From assembly GCA_003280225.1 (NCBI GenBank), contig QCFO01000003.1, forward strand, positions 1 to 64,000: a DNA stretch of 64,000 nucleotides. The letters run 5' to 3'. Below the pieces are notes generated by a model. It ran no database searches. It had not been told where the DNA came from and saw only the letters and a program-made list of their open reading frames with translations. The first letter of the stretch is position 1. Each line of letters opens with the position of its first letter. A program made the translations under genes and the position numbers. Shown piece after piece: positions 23,256-35,500 of the stretch. The DNA is from Prochlorococcus sp. AG-363-K07 (GTDB lineage Bacteria; Cyanobacteriota; Cyanobacteriia; PCC-6307; Cyanobiaceae).

Positions 23256-26200
23256 ATGCCTAGGCGTACTGATTTGAGCAGGATTCTCTTGCTTGGCTCT
23301 GGTCCCATCGTGATTGGCCAGGCCTGTGAATTCGACTATTCAGGAACACAAGCTTGTAAAGCACTTCGTTCTGAAGGATTTGAAGTCGTGCTCGTTAACT
23401 CTAACCCTGCCTCGATCATGACTGATCCAGAGATGGCGGATAGGACCTATGTAGAACCTCTCACAGCAGAAGTTGTATCAAAGGTAATTGAGCAAGAAAG
23501 ACCACAGGCTCTTCTTCCAACAATGGGAGGACAAACAGCTCTAAACATCGCTGTAGAACTTGCTGAGAACGGGACACTCGAAAAATTTGGAGTAGAGCTT
23601 ATTGGTGCTGACCTTGCAGCGATTAGAAAAGCAGAGGACCGGCAGCTATTTAAAGAATCAATGGAAAGAATTGGTGTAGATGTATGTCCATCTGGAATTG
23701 CTTCTACACTTGAAGAAGCAATTATTGTTGGGGATCAAGTTGGTTCTTTTCCAAGAATCATTCGTCCTGCATATACTCTCGGTGGCAGCGGTGGGGGAAT
23801 TGCTTATAACAATGATGAATTCAATTCACTCTGTAACTCGGGATTAGATGCCAGCCCTGTTTCGCAAATCCTAATTGAAAAATCTCTAATTGGATGGAAA
23901 GAATTTGAACTAGAAGTGATGCGTGACCTGGCAGATAATGTAGTGATTGTATGCAGTATAGAAAATCTTGATGCAATGGGAGTTCATACTGGAGATTCTA
24001 TTACAGTTGCTCCAGCTCAAACTCTTACAGACAGAGAATATCAACGCTTAAGAGATCAATCTATTGAGATAATAAGAGAAATAGGTGTGGCTACAGGTGG
24101 AAGTAATATTCAATTTGCTGTTAACCCACAAGACGGAAAAACCATAGTAATAGAAATGAATCCGAGGGTAAGTAGATCTTCTGCCCTTGCTAGCAAAGCT
24201 ACAGGTTTTCCAATTGCCAAAATTGCGGCACTTTTGGCAATTGGTTATACATTAGACGAAATAACAAATGACATTACGCGTAAAACACCTGCTTGTTTTG
24301 AACCCACTATTGATTATGTTGTGACAAAGATTCCTCGGTTCGCATTTGAGAAATTTAGAGGGAGCTCACCAATATTAAATACTTCGATGAAATCTGTTGG
24401 TGAAGCAATGGCAATTGGGCGATGTTTTGAGGAATCATTTCAAAAGGCCCTAAGGTCATTAGAGATGGGATTTTCAGGATGGGGATGTGATAGGGAAGAG
24501 CCAATTCTTAGTGAAAAATCTATCGATCTTGGACTTAGAAATCCGTCACCAGAGAGAATATTTATTGTGAGGTCAGCAATGCTGCAGGGTAGGTCAGATC
24601 TTCAAATAAGTGAATTGAGCAAAATAGACCCTTGGTTTTTAGCTAAGCTTAGAAATATAGTAGATTTAGAAAACTCCTATTTAAAAAATAGATCACTAAG
24701 AGAACTTGACTATAACAAATTATTTGAATTGAAGCAAAAGGGATTCTCAGATAGCCAAATAGCTTTTGCTACTAATTCCTCAGAGAACGATGTTAGAAAG
24801 GTCAGAAAGAAATTGGGCGTTACTCCAGTTTATAAAACAGTAGATACGTGTGCATCTGAGTTCGCCTCAACAACTCCTTATCACTATTCCACCTATGAAC
24901 AAAGAATATTTATGGTAGAGGATAATGAAAGCTTTAAGTGTCTACCGAATCAAAATGAAGTTACTCAGGATAGTCGCCAAAAAGTTATGATTCTGGGTGG
25001 CGGGCCAAATAGGATAGGTCAAGGTATCGAATTTGATTATTGTTGTTGCCATGCCTCATTTGAAGCCCAGAAAGATGGATATTCCACCATAATGATTAAT
25101 AGTAACCCAGAGACAGTTTCTACAGATTATGATACTAGCGACCGTTTATACTTTGAACCGCTAACATTAGAAGATATTTTAAATGTCATTGAACAAGAAA
25201 AACCGAATGGGGTCATTGTTCAATTTGGTGGTCAGACACCTCTTAAGCTATCAATTCCTTTACTAAATTATCTTGAAGGTGAATCAAGTCATTCCCATTT
25301 AACCACTATTTGGGGTACCTCACCTCGTGCTATTGATCAAGCTGAGGACCGTGAATTGTTTGAGATTCTATTGAGAAAGTTGAATATCCGCCAACCCAAA
25401 AATGGTATAGCTAGAACCAAGCAAGAAGCAATAAATGTTGCACAATCTATTGGTTTTCCAGTTGTAGTTAGACCCTCATATGTTCTAGGAGGAAGAGCAA
25501 TGGAAGTTGTCTTCGATAAGCATGAACTGGTTAAATATATGGAGGAAGCTGTGAATGTTGAGCCTGATCGTCCTGTTTTAATTGATCAGTATTTAGAAAA
25601 TGCAATCGAGGTTGACGTTGATGCACTTTGCGACTCTGATGGTCATGTTGTTATCGGTGGTTTAATGGAGCATATAGAACCAGCAGGAATTCATTCTGGA
25701 GATTCGGCGTGTTGTTTGCCTTCTATCACTCTTGGTGAATCCTCGCAGCAAACCATAAGGGAATGGACTCGTTTACTAGCTATTGAATTAAGAGTTATTG
25801 GTCTTATTAATCTTCAATTTGCTGTTCAGAAAGATGAAAATCAGCAAGAAAAGGTATTTATTATTGAAGCAAATCCAAGAGCATCAAGAACAGTCCCATT
25901 TGTCTCTAAAGCAACTGGTGTTCCTCTTGCTCGAATTGCTACCAAAATTATGACTGGAAGAACTTTGTCGGATGTCGGTCTACTTAGTGAACCGAATCCG
26001 CCTCTTCAAGCCATTAAGGAAGCTGTGTTGCCATTTAGGAAATTCCCTGGTTCAGACAGTGTCTTAGGACCAGAAATGCGATCTACAGGCGAAGTTATGG
26101 GATCAGCAGAAACCTTTGGAATGGCATATGCAAAGTCTGAGTTGGCCGCAGGAGATGCTTTGCCAACATCAGGCGTTGTATTTTTGTCAACTCATGATCG

Positions 26201-26564
26201 CGATAAGCCTGCTTTAGTTCCTATCGCGAAAAAACTTATTGAACTAGGATTTTCTTTGGTTGCTACGACTGGAACGGCAAAACATATAAACAATGCTGGG
26301 TTGGAAGTGCAAATAGTTTTGAAGGTTCACGAAGGTAGACCCAACATTGAGGATATGATTCGTTCTGGTCAAATTCAACTGGTTATCAATACTCCAATTG
26401 GTCGACAGGCTGCCCATGATGATAAATATTTACGAAGAGCTGCACTCGATTATCGTGTACCAATTTTAACTACTTTGGCTGGAGCTAGGGCAGCAGTGGA
26501 GGCGATCACTTCATTACAGTGCCAGATACTACAAATAGCAGCATTGCAGGACATTCATTCTTGA
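23256..26564 (+). CDS. carB: carbamoyl-phosphate synthase large subunit
   Basis: A 1102-residue cytosolic enzyme making carbamoyl phosphate for arginine and pyrimidines from bicarbonate, ammonia and two ATP. Two homologous halves are visible: [15 protein letters not shown] near the N-terminus and [15 protein letters not shown] in the second half, each with an ATP-grasp fold ([16 protein letters not shown], then [18 protein letters not shown]). An oligomerisation region lies between them, and a C-terminal MGS-like allosteric domain follows. It is of normal length. The small subunit carA is not nearby, and the gene stands alone. Confidence 0.98.
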   Translation: MPRRTDLSRILLLGSGPIVIGQACEFDYSGTQACKALRSEGFEVVLVNSNPASIMTDPEMADRTYVEPLTAEVVSKVIEQERPQALLPTMGGQTALNIAVELAENGTLEKFGVELIGADLAAIRKAEDRQLFKESMERIGVDVCPSGIASTLEEAIIVGDQVGSFPRIIRPAYTLGGSGGGIAYNNDEFNSLCNSGLDASPVSQILIEKSLIGWKEFELEVMRDLADNVVIVCSIENLDAMGVHTGDSITVAPAQTLTDREYQRLRDQSIEIIREIGVATGGSNIQFAVNPQDGKTIVIEMNPRVSRSSALASKATGFPIAKIAALLAIGYTLDEITNDITRKTPACFEPTIDYVVTKIPRFAFEKFRGSSPILNTSMKSVGEAMAIGRCFEESFQKALRSLEMGFSGWGCDREEPILSEKSIDLGLRNPSPERIFIVRSAMLQGRSDLQISELSKIDPWFLAKLRNIVDLENSYLKNRSLRELDYNKLFELKQKGFSDSQIAFATNSSENDVRKVRKKLGVTPVYKTVDTCASEFASTTPYHYSTYEQRIFMVEDNESFKCLPNQNEVTQDSRQKVMILGGGPNRIGQGIEFDYCCCHASFEAQKDGYSTIMINSNPETVSTDYDTSDRLYFEPLTLEDILNVIEQEKPNGVIVQFGGQTPLKLSIPLLNYLEGESSHSHLTTIWGTSPRAIDQAEDRELFEILLRKLNIRQPKNGIARTKQEAINVAQSIGFPVVVRPSYVLGGRAMEVVFDKHELVKYMEEAVNVEPDRPVLIDQYLENAIEVDVDALCDSDGHVVIGGLMEHIEPAGIHSGDSACCLPSITLGESSQQTIREWTRLLAIELRVIGLINLQFAVQKDENQQEKVFIIEANPRASRTVPFVSKATGVPLARIATKIMTGRTLSDVGLLSEPNPPLQAIKEAVLPFRKFPGSDSVLGPEMRSTGEVMGSAETFGMAYAKSELAAGDALPTSGVVFLSTHDRDKPALVPIAKKLIELGFSLVATTGTAKHINNAGLEVQIVLKVHEGRPNIEDMIRSGQIQLVINTPIGRQAAHDDKYLRRAALDYRVPILTTLAGARAAVEAITSLQCQILQIAALQDIHS

Positions 26565-26646
26565 CTAATTCACAAACTCCATTCAACCAAGAAAACGATG
26601 ATAATCTCAGATTAAATTCAAAAATGCTTACGAGAATAGATATACA

Positions 26647-26949
26647 TTGAATCATAATTTTCGAGACTACACGGACCAATGCCTGTATTCAACTCAATAC
26701 AAAAATAGTTCCTATGTGTTCAAAATAGATCTTATATCGAAGTCATTCATATGTGATACTGCGAACTTAAATGAGAAAAAACAAGTGGAATATCAGCTAT
26801 TGGATATAGGTGTTCACACGACGAGAAGGTCCTTTGAAGCCTCACATTCTAAAAACACATTTAAGAGAGGTTATAAAAACTCATTAGGTCTTGAAGTCAT
26901 AGTCGGGGGCAAAATGATGGTGACCGATATAGGATCAAGGACAATGTAA
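26647..26949 (+). CDS. possible hypothetical protein in the carB-agcS gap
   Basis: A 100-residue frame from TTG 26647 with no ribosome site I can point to. It has no membrane segment and is basic. YSTQYKNSSYVFKID and GLEVIVGGKMMVTDIG are hints of folded protein. It could be real, or part of a decayed gene together with the 53-residue ORF five bases downstream in another frame. Confidence 0.35.
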   Translation: MNHNFRDYTDQCLYSTQYKNSSYVFKIDLISKSFICDTANLNEKKQVEYQLLDIGVHTTRRSFEASHSKNTFKRGYKNSLGLEVIVGGKMMVTDIGSRTM

Positions 26950-26954
26950 TTACA

Positions 26955-27116
26955 ATGGTATACCTCTTTATTCAAAATTCATTAGTGCTTATTAATACGC
27001 TTGAAGTCAATCAAACAAATAATGGTTACTTAAGTAAAACTTATTCTAGCCAATATTTAGATCCTAAGACACAAATTCCTATTGGTCCTGAAGGATATTT
27101 CAGCGATGATTTTTGA
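26955..27116 (+). CDS. possible 53-residue ORF
   Basis: ATG 26955 to TGA 27114 encodes a peptide whose end DPKTQIPIGPEGYFSDDF looks structured and acidic. It begins five bases after the 26647 ORF stop, in a different frame. YSSQY here echoes YSTQY in that ORF. The rest of the gap to 27289 holds nothing else I can support. Confidence 0.3.
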   Translation: MVYLFIQNSLVLINTLEVNQTNNGYLSKTYSSQYLDPKTQIPIGPEGYFSDDF

Positions 27117-27289
27117 ACTCTATATCAAGAAGGCCATGGGTTTTAATCCAACGAATTATCCATGAAGATTCGTTTAAAGGGAAAACGGCTTCTAAAAAGA
27201 CCGTGCTTTTAGAGATTTTGAGGAACTTAACTAATTCTTGCATCTATTTGATACCTATGAGATTATCTAGGAATAATTGCCATTTCTAA

Positions 27290-28678
27290 GTGCTTTCTAC
27301 ATACCTATTGATAGAGTCACTTTTTTGTACGATTCATACGACTTCGTCAATTGAAAAGAATATTGAATTAATAAATACACCTTTAAGTAATTTTGCATGG
27401 GGTTGGCCAACAGTTTGTCTGATTACGCTCACAGGCTTAATTTTCATGTTCGGTTTGTCGTTCGTGCCAATAATTCGAATACCTTACGGAATTCGAATGA
27501 CCTTAAATTCGGACGGAGGTGATAACGAAAAAGGAGAAATAAGTCCTTTTCAAGCTCTGATGACCTCTTTATCAGCAACTATAGGAACTGGAAATATAGC
27601 TGGTGTTGCCGCAGCAATTGCTGTAGGCGGTCCTGGTTCCGTATTTTGGATGTGGCTAATAGCAATATTTGGAATAGCAACTAAATATGCAGAAGCAGTA
27701 TTGGCTGTTCACTATCGCGAGCGTGATTCCTTAGGTAATTATGTTGGCGGGCCTATGTATTACATCAAGAATGGATTAGGTCACAACTGGAAGTGGCTAG
27801 GAGGCCTATTTGCTCTATTTGGATTATTAGCCGGTTTTGGAATAGGCAACGGGGTCCAATGTTTTGAGGTTTCTAGTGCTCTTTTAAGAATCGGTATTCC
27901 GCGAATATTTACTGGGTTTATTTTAGGCTTTCTAGTTTTTTCAGTGATAATTGGCGGAGTTAAAAGAATAGCTAAAGCTGCATCAGCAATAGTTCCCACA
28001 ATGGCAATTTTATACTTTCTTGCTTGCTCTTTAATTATCATTCTTAATTTTTCATCAGTTCCTGATGCAATAATGACAATTTTACAGAACGCATTTACTG
28101 GCAAAGCGGCCACCGGTGGCGCAGTTTCACAGGTCATATTAATGGGTTTTAAAAGAGGTATTTTCTCTAATGAAGCAGGACTTGGTAGTGCTCCAATTGC
28201 TCACGCATCTGCTAAAACTAATGATCCAGTAAAGCAAGGAACAATTGCAATGCTGGGGACTTTTATAGACACTCTTATAATTTGCACTATGACGGCATTA
28301 GTTATTATTACCACAGGAGCCTATAAGTTAGGTGAGTCAGGTTCTGACTTGTCAATAGCAGCTTTTAACTCAGCAATTCCAGGTTCAGAATGGATTGTTT
28401 ATATAGGGCTTATAACTTTTGCGTTTACAACTGTCCTCGGATGGAGCTATTACGGAGAGCGTTGCTGTGAGTATCTTTTTGGAATTAAATCTATTCTCCC
28501 TTTTCGGTTACTTTGGGTTGCTGTAGTTGTATTCGGTTCAGTTGCTGGTGATAGAGGAGTTGTATGGGCTGTTGCTGATACATTAAATGGATTAATGGCA
28601 ATTCCTAACTTAATTGCACTGATAATGCTTTCTGGAACAGTCATTCAATTAACCAAAAACTATCAATTCAAGAGTTGA
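27290..28678 (+). CDS. alanine/glycine:Na+ symporter (AGCS family)
   Basis: A 462-residue inner-membrane transporter with about ten to eleven helices, starting GTG 27290. The AGCS signature regions are present: SALMATIGTGN-like ALMTSLSATIGTGNIAG, GGPGSVFWMW, then ERDSLGNYVGGPMYYI and GIFSNEAGLGSAPIAHA. It should import alanine or glycine, driven by sodium, a sensible economy in seawater. No regulator or partner gene is adjacent. A 24-residue N-terminal stretch before the first helix is weakly supported, so the true start may be slightly downstream. Confidence 0.93.
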   Translation: MLSTYLLIESLFCTIHTTSSIEKNIELINTPLSNFAWGWPTVCLITLTGLIFMFGLSFVPIIRIPYGIRMTLNSDGGDNEKGEISPFQALMTSLSATIGTGNIAGVAAAIAVGGPGSVFWMWLIAIFGIATKYAEAVLAVHYRERDSLGNYVGGPMYYIKNGLGHNWKWLGGLFALFGLLAGFGIGNGVQCFEVSSALLRIGIPRIFTGFILGFLVFSVIIGGVKRIAKAASAIVPTMAILYFLACSLIIILNFSSVPDAIMTILQNAFTGKAATGGAVSQVILMGFKRGIFSNEAGLGSAPIAHASAKTNDPVKQGTIAMLGTFIDTLIICTMTALVIITTGAYKLGESGSDLSIAAFNSAIPGSEWIVYIGLITFAFTTVLGWSYYGERCCEYLFGIKSILPFRLLWVAVVVFGSVAGDRGVVWAVADTLNGLMAIPNLIALIMLSGTVIQLTKNYQFKS

Positions 28679-28706
28679 ATTACACCCTTGTTAATTACAG
28701 ACTGGA

Positions 28707-28940
28707 TTATTTATCTTGAATTGGAGCAATACCCTTTAATTTTTGGTTGAGTTGCATAGCCATTGACTGCCTACCAACAGCCAAAACCTTTAATGTATCT
28801 TCATGCATCCGAAGCTGTGCATCAGCTACTTGCATTCCTCTAACAAGTTCCTTCAATTCATCAGGTAGTCCATTTAGATCATACTTCTTGCCCTCAAATG
28901 TAAGGATTGGGTCTGTGCCCTGGTTTGCTGAATTAGTCAT
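28707..28940 (-). CDS. DUF6447-type small protein
   Basis: 77 residues. LTFEGKKYDLNGLPDELKEL is followed by a long helix (VRGMQVADAQLRMHEDTLK) and a short basic tail. I recall this pattern as the picocyanobacterial DUF6447 family. It is soluble and has no catalytic motifs. Convergent with the symporter, it lies 75 bases past the ABC exporter start side. The function is unknown. Confidence 0.8.
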   Translation of the reverse strand: MTNSANQGTDPILTFEGKKYDLNGLPDELKELVRGMQVADAQLRMHEDTLKVLAVGRQSMAMQLNQKLKGIAPIQDK

Positions 28941-29015
28941 GATTTTGAAGTTGTCTACAGTGGGTGTAAGTAAAGAATCGACGCCAATTTAGCAATTAAC
29001 GTTTTCCCACCTAAT

Positions 29016-30749
29016 TTATTGTCTTATGAGCTGCCTTGAACAAAGATCCTTGTATCTACCTTCTTTCTTAATTAGTTGATCATGAGTTCCTACATCGCTT
29101 ATTAATCCTTTATCAATAACAATTATCTGATCTGCTTCCTGGACAGTTGACAATCTATGTGCAATCACAAGAACAGTTCTGCCTTCCATTGCCTGCCTAA
29201 GAGCTAATTGCACACAGGCTTCTGCCTCAGCATCTAAAGCACTTGTGGCTTCATCTAGTAGGAGGACTGATGGATCACCAAGAACAGCTCTAGCAATAGC
29301 AATCCTCTGTAATTGACCACCAGAGATATTCGTCCCTCTTTCTTCAAGGATAGTTTCATATCCCCTAGGTAGGTTTTTAATGAATTCATGAGCATTTGCA
29401 ATTTGAGCTGCACGTATAACATTCTGATCATCAAAATCTCTTCCAAATCTAATTGCATCAGATATAGTTCCCGAGAAAACAGTTACTCGTTGAGGGACAA
29501 GGGCTAGTTGAGTACGAAGTTCAGATGACTTTACGTTTGAAATATCAATACCATCAACCAAAATATTACCTTTTTGAGGGCGTACAAACCTTAGTAGCAA
29601 TGAGAATATTGTGCTCTTTCCAGCTCCTGATGGACCAACTAGGGCAGTAACTTGTCCTTTATTTATTTGAATATTTAATTTAGAGAGAGTTTCGTTAATT
29701 CCGTCATATGAAAATGACAGATTTTGAATAGTTATATTGCCAGAAATTCTACCTAAATGTTGTGGATTTGGTGAATCTTGCATCTCTTTTGGCTCAGATC
29801 CAATTCTTAATAGTCGTCTTAAGGATGCTTGTCCTTGTTTTAGTTCATTGAAATTAGTTGTGAGATGACTAATAGGATCTATTAGCATTAGTAGAGCTGC
29901 AATATAGCTACTAAATCCTTGCGATGTTAGTTCTCCACTTTGTATTCTGGCCGCACCAATTGCTAATATAGAAAGTATTCCGCTAGCCTCAATAAAGCCA
30001 ACAACAGGATGTTGCAGGGCTAATAACCTCAATGTTTTAAATCTAGCTTTTCTATGTAAGTCAATTTCTTCATTAAATCTATTATTTATCCACTTTTCTG
30101 CTGCAAAAGCCCTTACTAAAGGTAATCCCTGAATAACCTCTCCAATAAGTCCAGCAAGTGAGCTCACTTGTTTCTGACTTTTTTCTGCTGTAATCATTAC
30201 TTTAGCACCAAAAGTACTTACCAAGAGTGTGACCAATGGTGCCAATATCAAAGTTGATATTGATAACTTCCAGTCTAATACTGTCATATAGGAAAAGACA
30301 GCAATTAACTGAAGTAACGATGGAGTTGTATCTTGTATTGATTTATAAATAACCTCTCCAACCCTATCTGCATCTTCTGTGAGTCTGTATGTTAAATCAC
30401 CTGATGATAATTTTTCTAAAGAGCCTAAATCTACTGCTTGAAGGCTAATAAAAACATCTTGTCTTAGTTGTTGACTTACTCTTAGCGCAGGTTCGGCTAG
30501 AGAAATGTCCTGTAAAAATTGAGCACACTTTTGAACCAAAAATACTATTAGAGCTAAAACTATTACTTGTGTTACGCGTTTTAAATCACCCTTTCCAATG
30601 TTCGGGATAAGCTCACCTGCTAACCATGCCAAAATGGGCCAGCACCCTACGTAAATAATCATGCTCACTCCTCCTATGATTAATTGTCGGAGGTATGGCC
30701 TTAGGAGTGGAAAAACGCGCCAGAAACTTGTGTTTGAATGAGAATCCAT
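29016..30749 (-). CDS. ABC exporter with fused membrane and ATPase domains
   Basis: 577 residues from ATG 30749 (MDSHSNTSFWRVFPLL). An N-terminal six-helix exporter domain (about 20-310) is followed by an ATPase with Walker A GPSGAGKST (372-380), signature ISGGQLQR (475-482), Walker B LLLDEATSALD (497-507) and His531. This is the MsbA/BmrA type that works as a homodimer and exports lipids, peptides or drugs; the substrate is not predictable here. A longer in-frame start would extend 31 codons toward the divergent S4-domain gene and looks non-coding. Confidence 0.9.
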   Translation of the reverse strand: MDSHSNTSFWRVFPLLRPYLRQLIIGGVSMIIYVGCWPILAWLAGELIPNIGKGDLKRVTQVIVLALIVFLVQKCAQFLQDISLAEPALRVSQQLRQDVFISLQAVDLGSLEKLSSGDLTYRLTEDADRVGEVIYKSIQDTTPSLLQLIAVFSYMTVLDWKLSISTLILAPLVTLLVSTFGAKVMITAEKSQKQVSSLAGLIGEVIQGLPLVRAFAAEKWINNRFNEEIDLHRKARFKTLRLLALQHPVVGFIEASGILSILAIGAARIQSGELTSQGFSSYIAALLMLIDPISHLTTNFNELKQGQASLRRLLRIGSEPKEMQDSPNPQHLGRISGNITIQNLSFSYDGINETLSKLNIQINKGQVTALVGPSGAGKSTIFSLLLRFVRPQKGNILVDGIDISNVKSSELRTQLALVPQRVTVFSGTISDAIRFGRDFDDQNVIRAAQIANAHEFIKNLPRGYETILEERGTNISGGQLQRIAIARAVLGDPSVLLLDEATSALDAEAEACVQLALRQAMEGRTVLVIAHRLSTVQEADQIIVIDKGLISDVGTHDQLIKKEGRYKDLCSRQLIRQ

Positions 30750-30784
30750 GCTGCAAGATACCAACGTTGTAAAAAGATTTGTCA

Positions 30785-30973
30785 ATGAAGCTTGATCAGT
30801 TTTTGAAATGGCACGGACTTGTCTCCACTGGTGGTGAGGCAAAAGCTCTCATTCTGACAGGAAACATTACTGTTAACGGGATTGTTGAAGTCCGTCGTGG
30901 AAGAAAACTAACTAACGGTGACTTGATTAACTTTGGCAATATTAGTTTGACCTTTGATCAATCTGCGCTCTAG
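30785..30973 (+). CDS. S4-domain RNA-binding protein
   Basis: 62 residues from ATG 30785, a single S4 domain: MKLDQFLKWHGLVSTGGEAK, followed by TVNGIVEVRRGRKLTNGDLI. These small S4 proteins (YaaA/YbcJ-like) bind structured RNA, often ribosomal. It diverges from the ABC exporter and precedes tpiA by 38 bases on the same strand, so it probably shares its transcript. Confidence 0.88.
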   Translation: MKLDQFLKWHGLVSTGGEAKALILTGNITVNGIVEVRRGRKLTNGDLINFGNISLTFDQSAL

Positions 30974-31011
30974 GCCGTAGGTTGGCAAACATAGACGTAT
31001 AGGTGAACTAC

Positions 31012-31743
31012 GTGAGGAAGCCTGTAATTGCTGGAAATTGGAAAATGCATATGACCTGCGCTGACGCGTTGCAATTCCTTGATAGCTTTGTGCCTCTTGT
31101 TTCTGGGACACCAACTGATAGACACATTGTCATAGCTCCACCCTTTACAGCACTTTCAACTCTGGCGGAGAAAATCAAAGGTACATCAATTAAATTATCC
31201 AGTCAAAATGTACATTGGGAGGACCAAGGTGCATATACAGCTGAAGTCTCCCCGAAAATGCTGATGGAATTTAATACGACATATTCAATTGTTGGCCACA
31301 GTGAACCACGCAAATATTTTAGCGAAAGTGATGAACAAATTAATAGGCGCGCTAGGTCAGCTCAAGCTCATGGGCTCATTCCTATTGTTTGTGTTGGTGA
31401 ATCTGATCATCAGCGGGAAAGAGGAGAAGAAGAAAGGGTAATACGGAGACAGATCGAACAAGGCCTGGAGGATACAGATACAAACAAATTAGTTGTTGCT
31501 TACGAGCCGATTTGGGCAATTGGTACCGGTAAAACTTGTGAATCAAAGGAAGCAAATCGGATATGTGGGCTAATAAGAAAATGGGTTGGAACATCTGACC
31601 TCATTGTTCAATATGGAGGTTCTGTAAAACCCAGCAACATAGATGAACTAATGTCTATGAGTGACATAGATGGGGTATTGGTCGGTGGCGCATCCCTTCA
31701 ACCCGAAAGTTTTGCACGAATTGTCAATTACACAAATCAATAA
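31012..31743 (+). CDS. tpiA: triose-phosphate isomerase
   Basis: Interconverts dihydroxyacetone phosphate and glyceraldehyde 3-phosphate in the Calvin cycle and glycolysis. From GTG 31012 ([13 protein letters not shown]), 243 residues; GTG 31003 is an alternative. Catalytic Lys11, His96 (VGHSEPR) and Glu165 ([11 protein letters not shown]) are all present, and the phosphate loop near the C-terminus reads [10 protein letters not shown]. Its last 23 bases overlap the chosen folP start, so the two genes are coupled. Confidence 0.96.
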   Translation: MRKPVIAGNWKMHMTCADALQFLDSFVPLVSGTPTDRHIVIAPPFTALSTLAEKIKGTSIKLSSQNVHWEDQGAYTAEVSPKMLMEFNTTYSIVGHSEPRKYFSESDEQINRRARSAQAHGLIPIVCVGESDHQRERGEEERVIRRQIEQGLEDTDTNKLVVAYEPIWAIGTGKTCESKEANRICGLIRKWVGTSDLIVQYGGSVKPSNIDELMSMSDIDGVLVGGASLQPESFARIVNYTNQ

Positions 31744-32581
31744 GAGTAACTGGCCAGAGTCATGGCTAAAAAAAATGTGCTTGATGGGAGTGATAAATAT
31801 TACCCCAGATTCATTTAGTGATGGAGGTGACTACCTTGACCCAATCCAATCAATTAAAAGAGTGGATGAATTAATTTCTGCTGGAGTTGATGTGATAGAC
31901 ATTGGAGCGCAAAGTACAAGACCAAAAGCTATAGAAATAGGTCCTGATGAGGAGATAAGGAGGCTTAATGAGCCAATAAGATTAATTCGCAAAAAATATC
32001 CAGAACTAATAATCTCTGTTGATACTTATCATTCTAATGTAGCTACATTTGCTCTTCAATCTGGAGCAAATTGGATAAATGATATCTCTTCAGCACGTCA
32101 TGATCCTCAAATTCTGAAAGTTGTAGCGCAAGCAAATTGCCCATATATTATTACTCATAGCAGAGGGAATAGTCAAACAATGGACCAGTTGGCTGTTTAT
32201 CATGATTTAGTTGAAGAAGTTTCGAATGAATTGAGAAGTATTACAGAAAAAGCTTTAGTTGCCGGTATAAACAAAGAGAATATTATATGGGATCTTGGTT
32301 TGGGTTTTGCTAAGACTAATTCTCAGAATATAAGGCTTCTTAGAAATATTAATCAATTTCATAAATATGGTTATCCGATTCTACTAGGTCCATCACGTAA
32401 ACGATTTATTGGAGAACTTCTAAATGAGTCTGAGCCTAAGAATCGTGACTGGGGGACAGCAGGTGTTGCAATGATGGCCGAATTAGAAAATATAGCAATT
32501 TTAAGGGTGCACAACCTGAAAGGTATAAAACAGATGTTGTTGATGTATCGAACTATCCTTAATCAAGACATATTAAACTGA
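31721..32581 (+). CDS. folP: dihydropteroate synthase
   Basis: TIM-barrel enzyme of folate synthesis joining p-aminobenzoate and the pterin pyrophosphate. [15 protein letters not shown] is the pterin-binding signature, followed by [13 protein letters not shown] and the late [13 protein letters not shown] chose TTG 31721, which overlaps tpiA by 23 bases and gives 286 residues; an ATG at 31775 is a shorter alternative that would start almost on the signature. No other folate gene is adjacent. Confidence 0.93.
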   Translation: MSITQINKSNWPESWLKKMCLMGVINITPDSFSDGGDYLDPIQSIKRVDELISAGVDVIDIGAQSTRPKAIEIGPDEEIRRLNEPIRLIRKKYPELIISVDTYHSNVATFALQSGANWINDISSARHDPQILKVVAQANCPYIITHSRGNSQTMDQLAVYHDLVEEVSNELRSITEKALVAGINKENIIWDLGLGFAKTNSQNIRLLRNINQFHKYGYPILLGPSRKRFIGELLNESEPKNRDWGTAGVAMMAELENIAILRVHNLKGIKQMLLMYRTILNQDILN

Positions 32582-32597
32582 TTTATAAATCATCAGT

Positions 32598-35500
32598 TTA
32601 TTCTTTATCTACTCCCTCTATTTTGTCCTCTACTTCTTGATAAAGTTCTTTCAGACGATCTATATTTTCATCAGATGTTTCCCAATAACCTCTTCCATTT
32701 ACTTCAAGAAGAGTCCCAACTATTCTTCTAAAGCTATGAGGGTTCATTTCCATCAATCTCTTCCTCATTTCAGGATCATTGATGAATGTCTCATTTGATT
32801 CCTCGTAGACAAAGTTATCTACTTGACCGCTTGTAGCACTCCATCCCAGTGTGTAATTTAGGCGGTTGGATACTTCCCTAACTCCTTCATATCCTGAGTT
32901 AAGCATCCCTTCATACCATTTGGGATTTAAAAGTTTAGTTCTTGAATCAAGCCTGATTGTCTCACTTAGAGATCTTACTTGAGCATTTGCTGTAGTGGTA
33001 TCTGCTATATAGCTACTTGGTGCTTTCCCATCCTCTCTGAGGTTCTTTATGAGGTTAGTGGGATCCGAATCAAAATAGTGACTCACATCTGTTAACGAAA
33101 TTTCTGATGAGTCAAGATTTTGGAATGTGACATCTGCTGTCTTCATTACTGATTCAAATACCTCTCTATTCTGATTCATTTCCCCAGGATTATCTGCATT
33201 AAAGGCATAGGTCTTTCGTGATAAATACATTTCTTGGAGTTCACCTTCCTCTTCCCAGGTGGAATTTTCTACAGCAAGATTTACATTAGAGCTATAACTT
33301 CCACTAGCATTTGAGAATACCCTACATGCAGCCTCCCTTATTGTTGTACCTTCTGCCTTTGCTTGTTCCATAGCATGTTTCCTTACAAAGTTGTCCTCCG
33401 GAGATTCATCAGCTTCTGCAGCCATTTTTACAGCTTGATCAATTAGGGCCATCTGATTAATAAATAGATCTCTAAAAACACCAGAGCAATTGACAACAAC
33501 ATCTATCCTCGGTCTGCCAAGTTCTTCAAGGGGTATAAGTTCTAATTTATTTACTCTGCCGACCGAATCTGGCTTTGGTTTTACACCTACAAACCAAAGA
33601 ATCTGAGCTAGTGATTCTCCATAGGTTTTTATATTATCTGTGCCCCAGAGAACACATGCAATTGTCTCTGGCCACGTTCCTTGTTCTTCCTTTTGGCGTT
33701 CTATTAGCTTATCGACGACACCTTTTGCGGCTGCTACAGCTGCTGTAGTAGGTATTGACTGAGGGTCTAATGCGTGGATATTTTTACCACTAGGTAGTAC
33801 ACCAGGATTGCGGATAGGGTCACCTCCAGGGCCAGGCAATACATAATCTCCGTCTAGAGCTTTTAACAAACTTTCCATTTCCTTATCTGCACAAATCTGC
33901 TCAAGGCAGAACCTAAGGTATTTAAATAATTTATCTAGCTCATTTGAATCTACATTTGTAAAGCCGGATTTAGTGCAGGAATTCAGCCATGGATCGGGAA
34001 ATTTGAACCCAAAACGTTTTAGAAATTCCTTAATCACAGTTATAAAGCTTTTTTTCATATTGACTCGCTTGTCTCTTCCTGTTAAGGACAGGACAAGTGA
34101 ACTAACTGCATCTCTAGATGCTTCGGTGATGGACTTATTTAACTCAACATCGTTCAAGATTCCATCATTATTTCCTTTATATATATCTTCTATATTTCTT
34201 CCTTTAGATTCAGCTAATAAGGAAGGCAGTGATCTTAAGTTCTGATCCTCTCTCTCTAGGGCCGATATACTGACTAATGTAGCTATAGCTTCTTCAGCAG
34301 TTGGTGGTTTTCCTATTGTGTGAAGACCGCATGGAAGTAAACGACTTTCAATCTCCATCAACTGTTTATATATTGAACCTACTATTGAATCTCTTGAATC
34401 GAGATCTAGTTCGGATGCATCTTTATCAGGAAGATTAACATCCTGATCCAAATTACATTGCCTAGCAGTTTCTACGATTGCATTCACAATCTGAACTCCT
34501 CTTCCACCTTCACGAAGTTGTTGATATGAACCAACTAACTCACTCAGTTCTTTGAGTCCTTTATATAGGCCTGCATTTTCTGCTGGAGGAGTCAAGTAAC
34601 TAATTGTAGATGCATATCCACGACGTTTTGCAATTGTGGCCTCAGACGGATTATTAGCAGCGTAATAATAAAGATTTGGCAAACCTCCTATTAGGGAATC
34701 TGGGTAACATGTTTCACTCATTCCCATCTGTTTGCCTGGCATGAATTCAAGTGAGCCATGAGTTCCAAAATGGAGGACGGCATCGGCTCCCCAAATTTTT
34801 TCTAGATAAGTGTAATAAGCAGCAAAACCATGATGAGGACTTGCACTTCTTGAATAAAGTAGCCTCATGGGGTCACCTTCGTATCCAAAGGTAGGTTGAA
34901 CTCCCACAAAAACGTTTCCAAAATGCCTTCCATAAATAAGTAGATTTTGACCATCAGTATTTAAGTTTCCTGGTGGTTTACCCCAGTTTTCTTCAAGTCG
35001 ATCTGAATAAGGTGTTAGTGATTCGTATTCCTGTACTGTCATTTTGTGAGCTATTGATAACTCTGGTGAGCCTTCGAGTGCTTCAGGATCATTAATTAGT
35101 GCTTCCATAAGCGACTTAGGATCTTTAGGTAAATCTGCAACCCCATAACCCTTAAGTTTCATTTCCTGCAGAACTCTATGGATAGAGCCGAATACATCTA
35201 AATATGCTGCTGTACCTACATTGCCCTTATCAGGAGGAAAACTAAAGACAGTTATTGCTAATTTTTTCTCACTCCTGGCTTTGATTCGTAAGGAAGACCA
35301 GCGAATTGCCCGCTCCGCTATTGCATCAACCCTGTCCTGAAGGGTGTGAGCTTTTCCTGTAGCATCATCACGACCAGACAGAACAATAGGCTCTATAGCT
35401 CCATCAAGCTCAGGAATTGCAATTTGCAATGCAACTTGAACAGGATGAAGGCCTAAATCACTTCCCTCCCATTCTTGTGTTGTTTGAAAAACTAATGGGA

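Noticed and set aside
31003-31011. GTG 31003 as the tpiA start
   Set aside because: [13 protein letters not shown] at GTG 31012 matches the family N-terminus; the earlier start adds only three unconserved residues.
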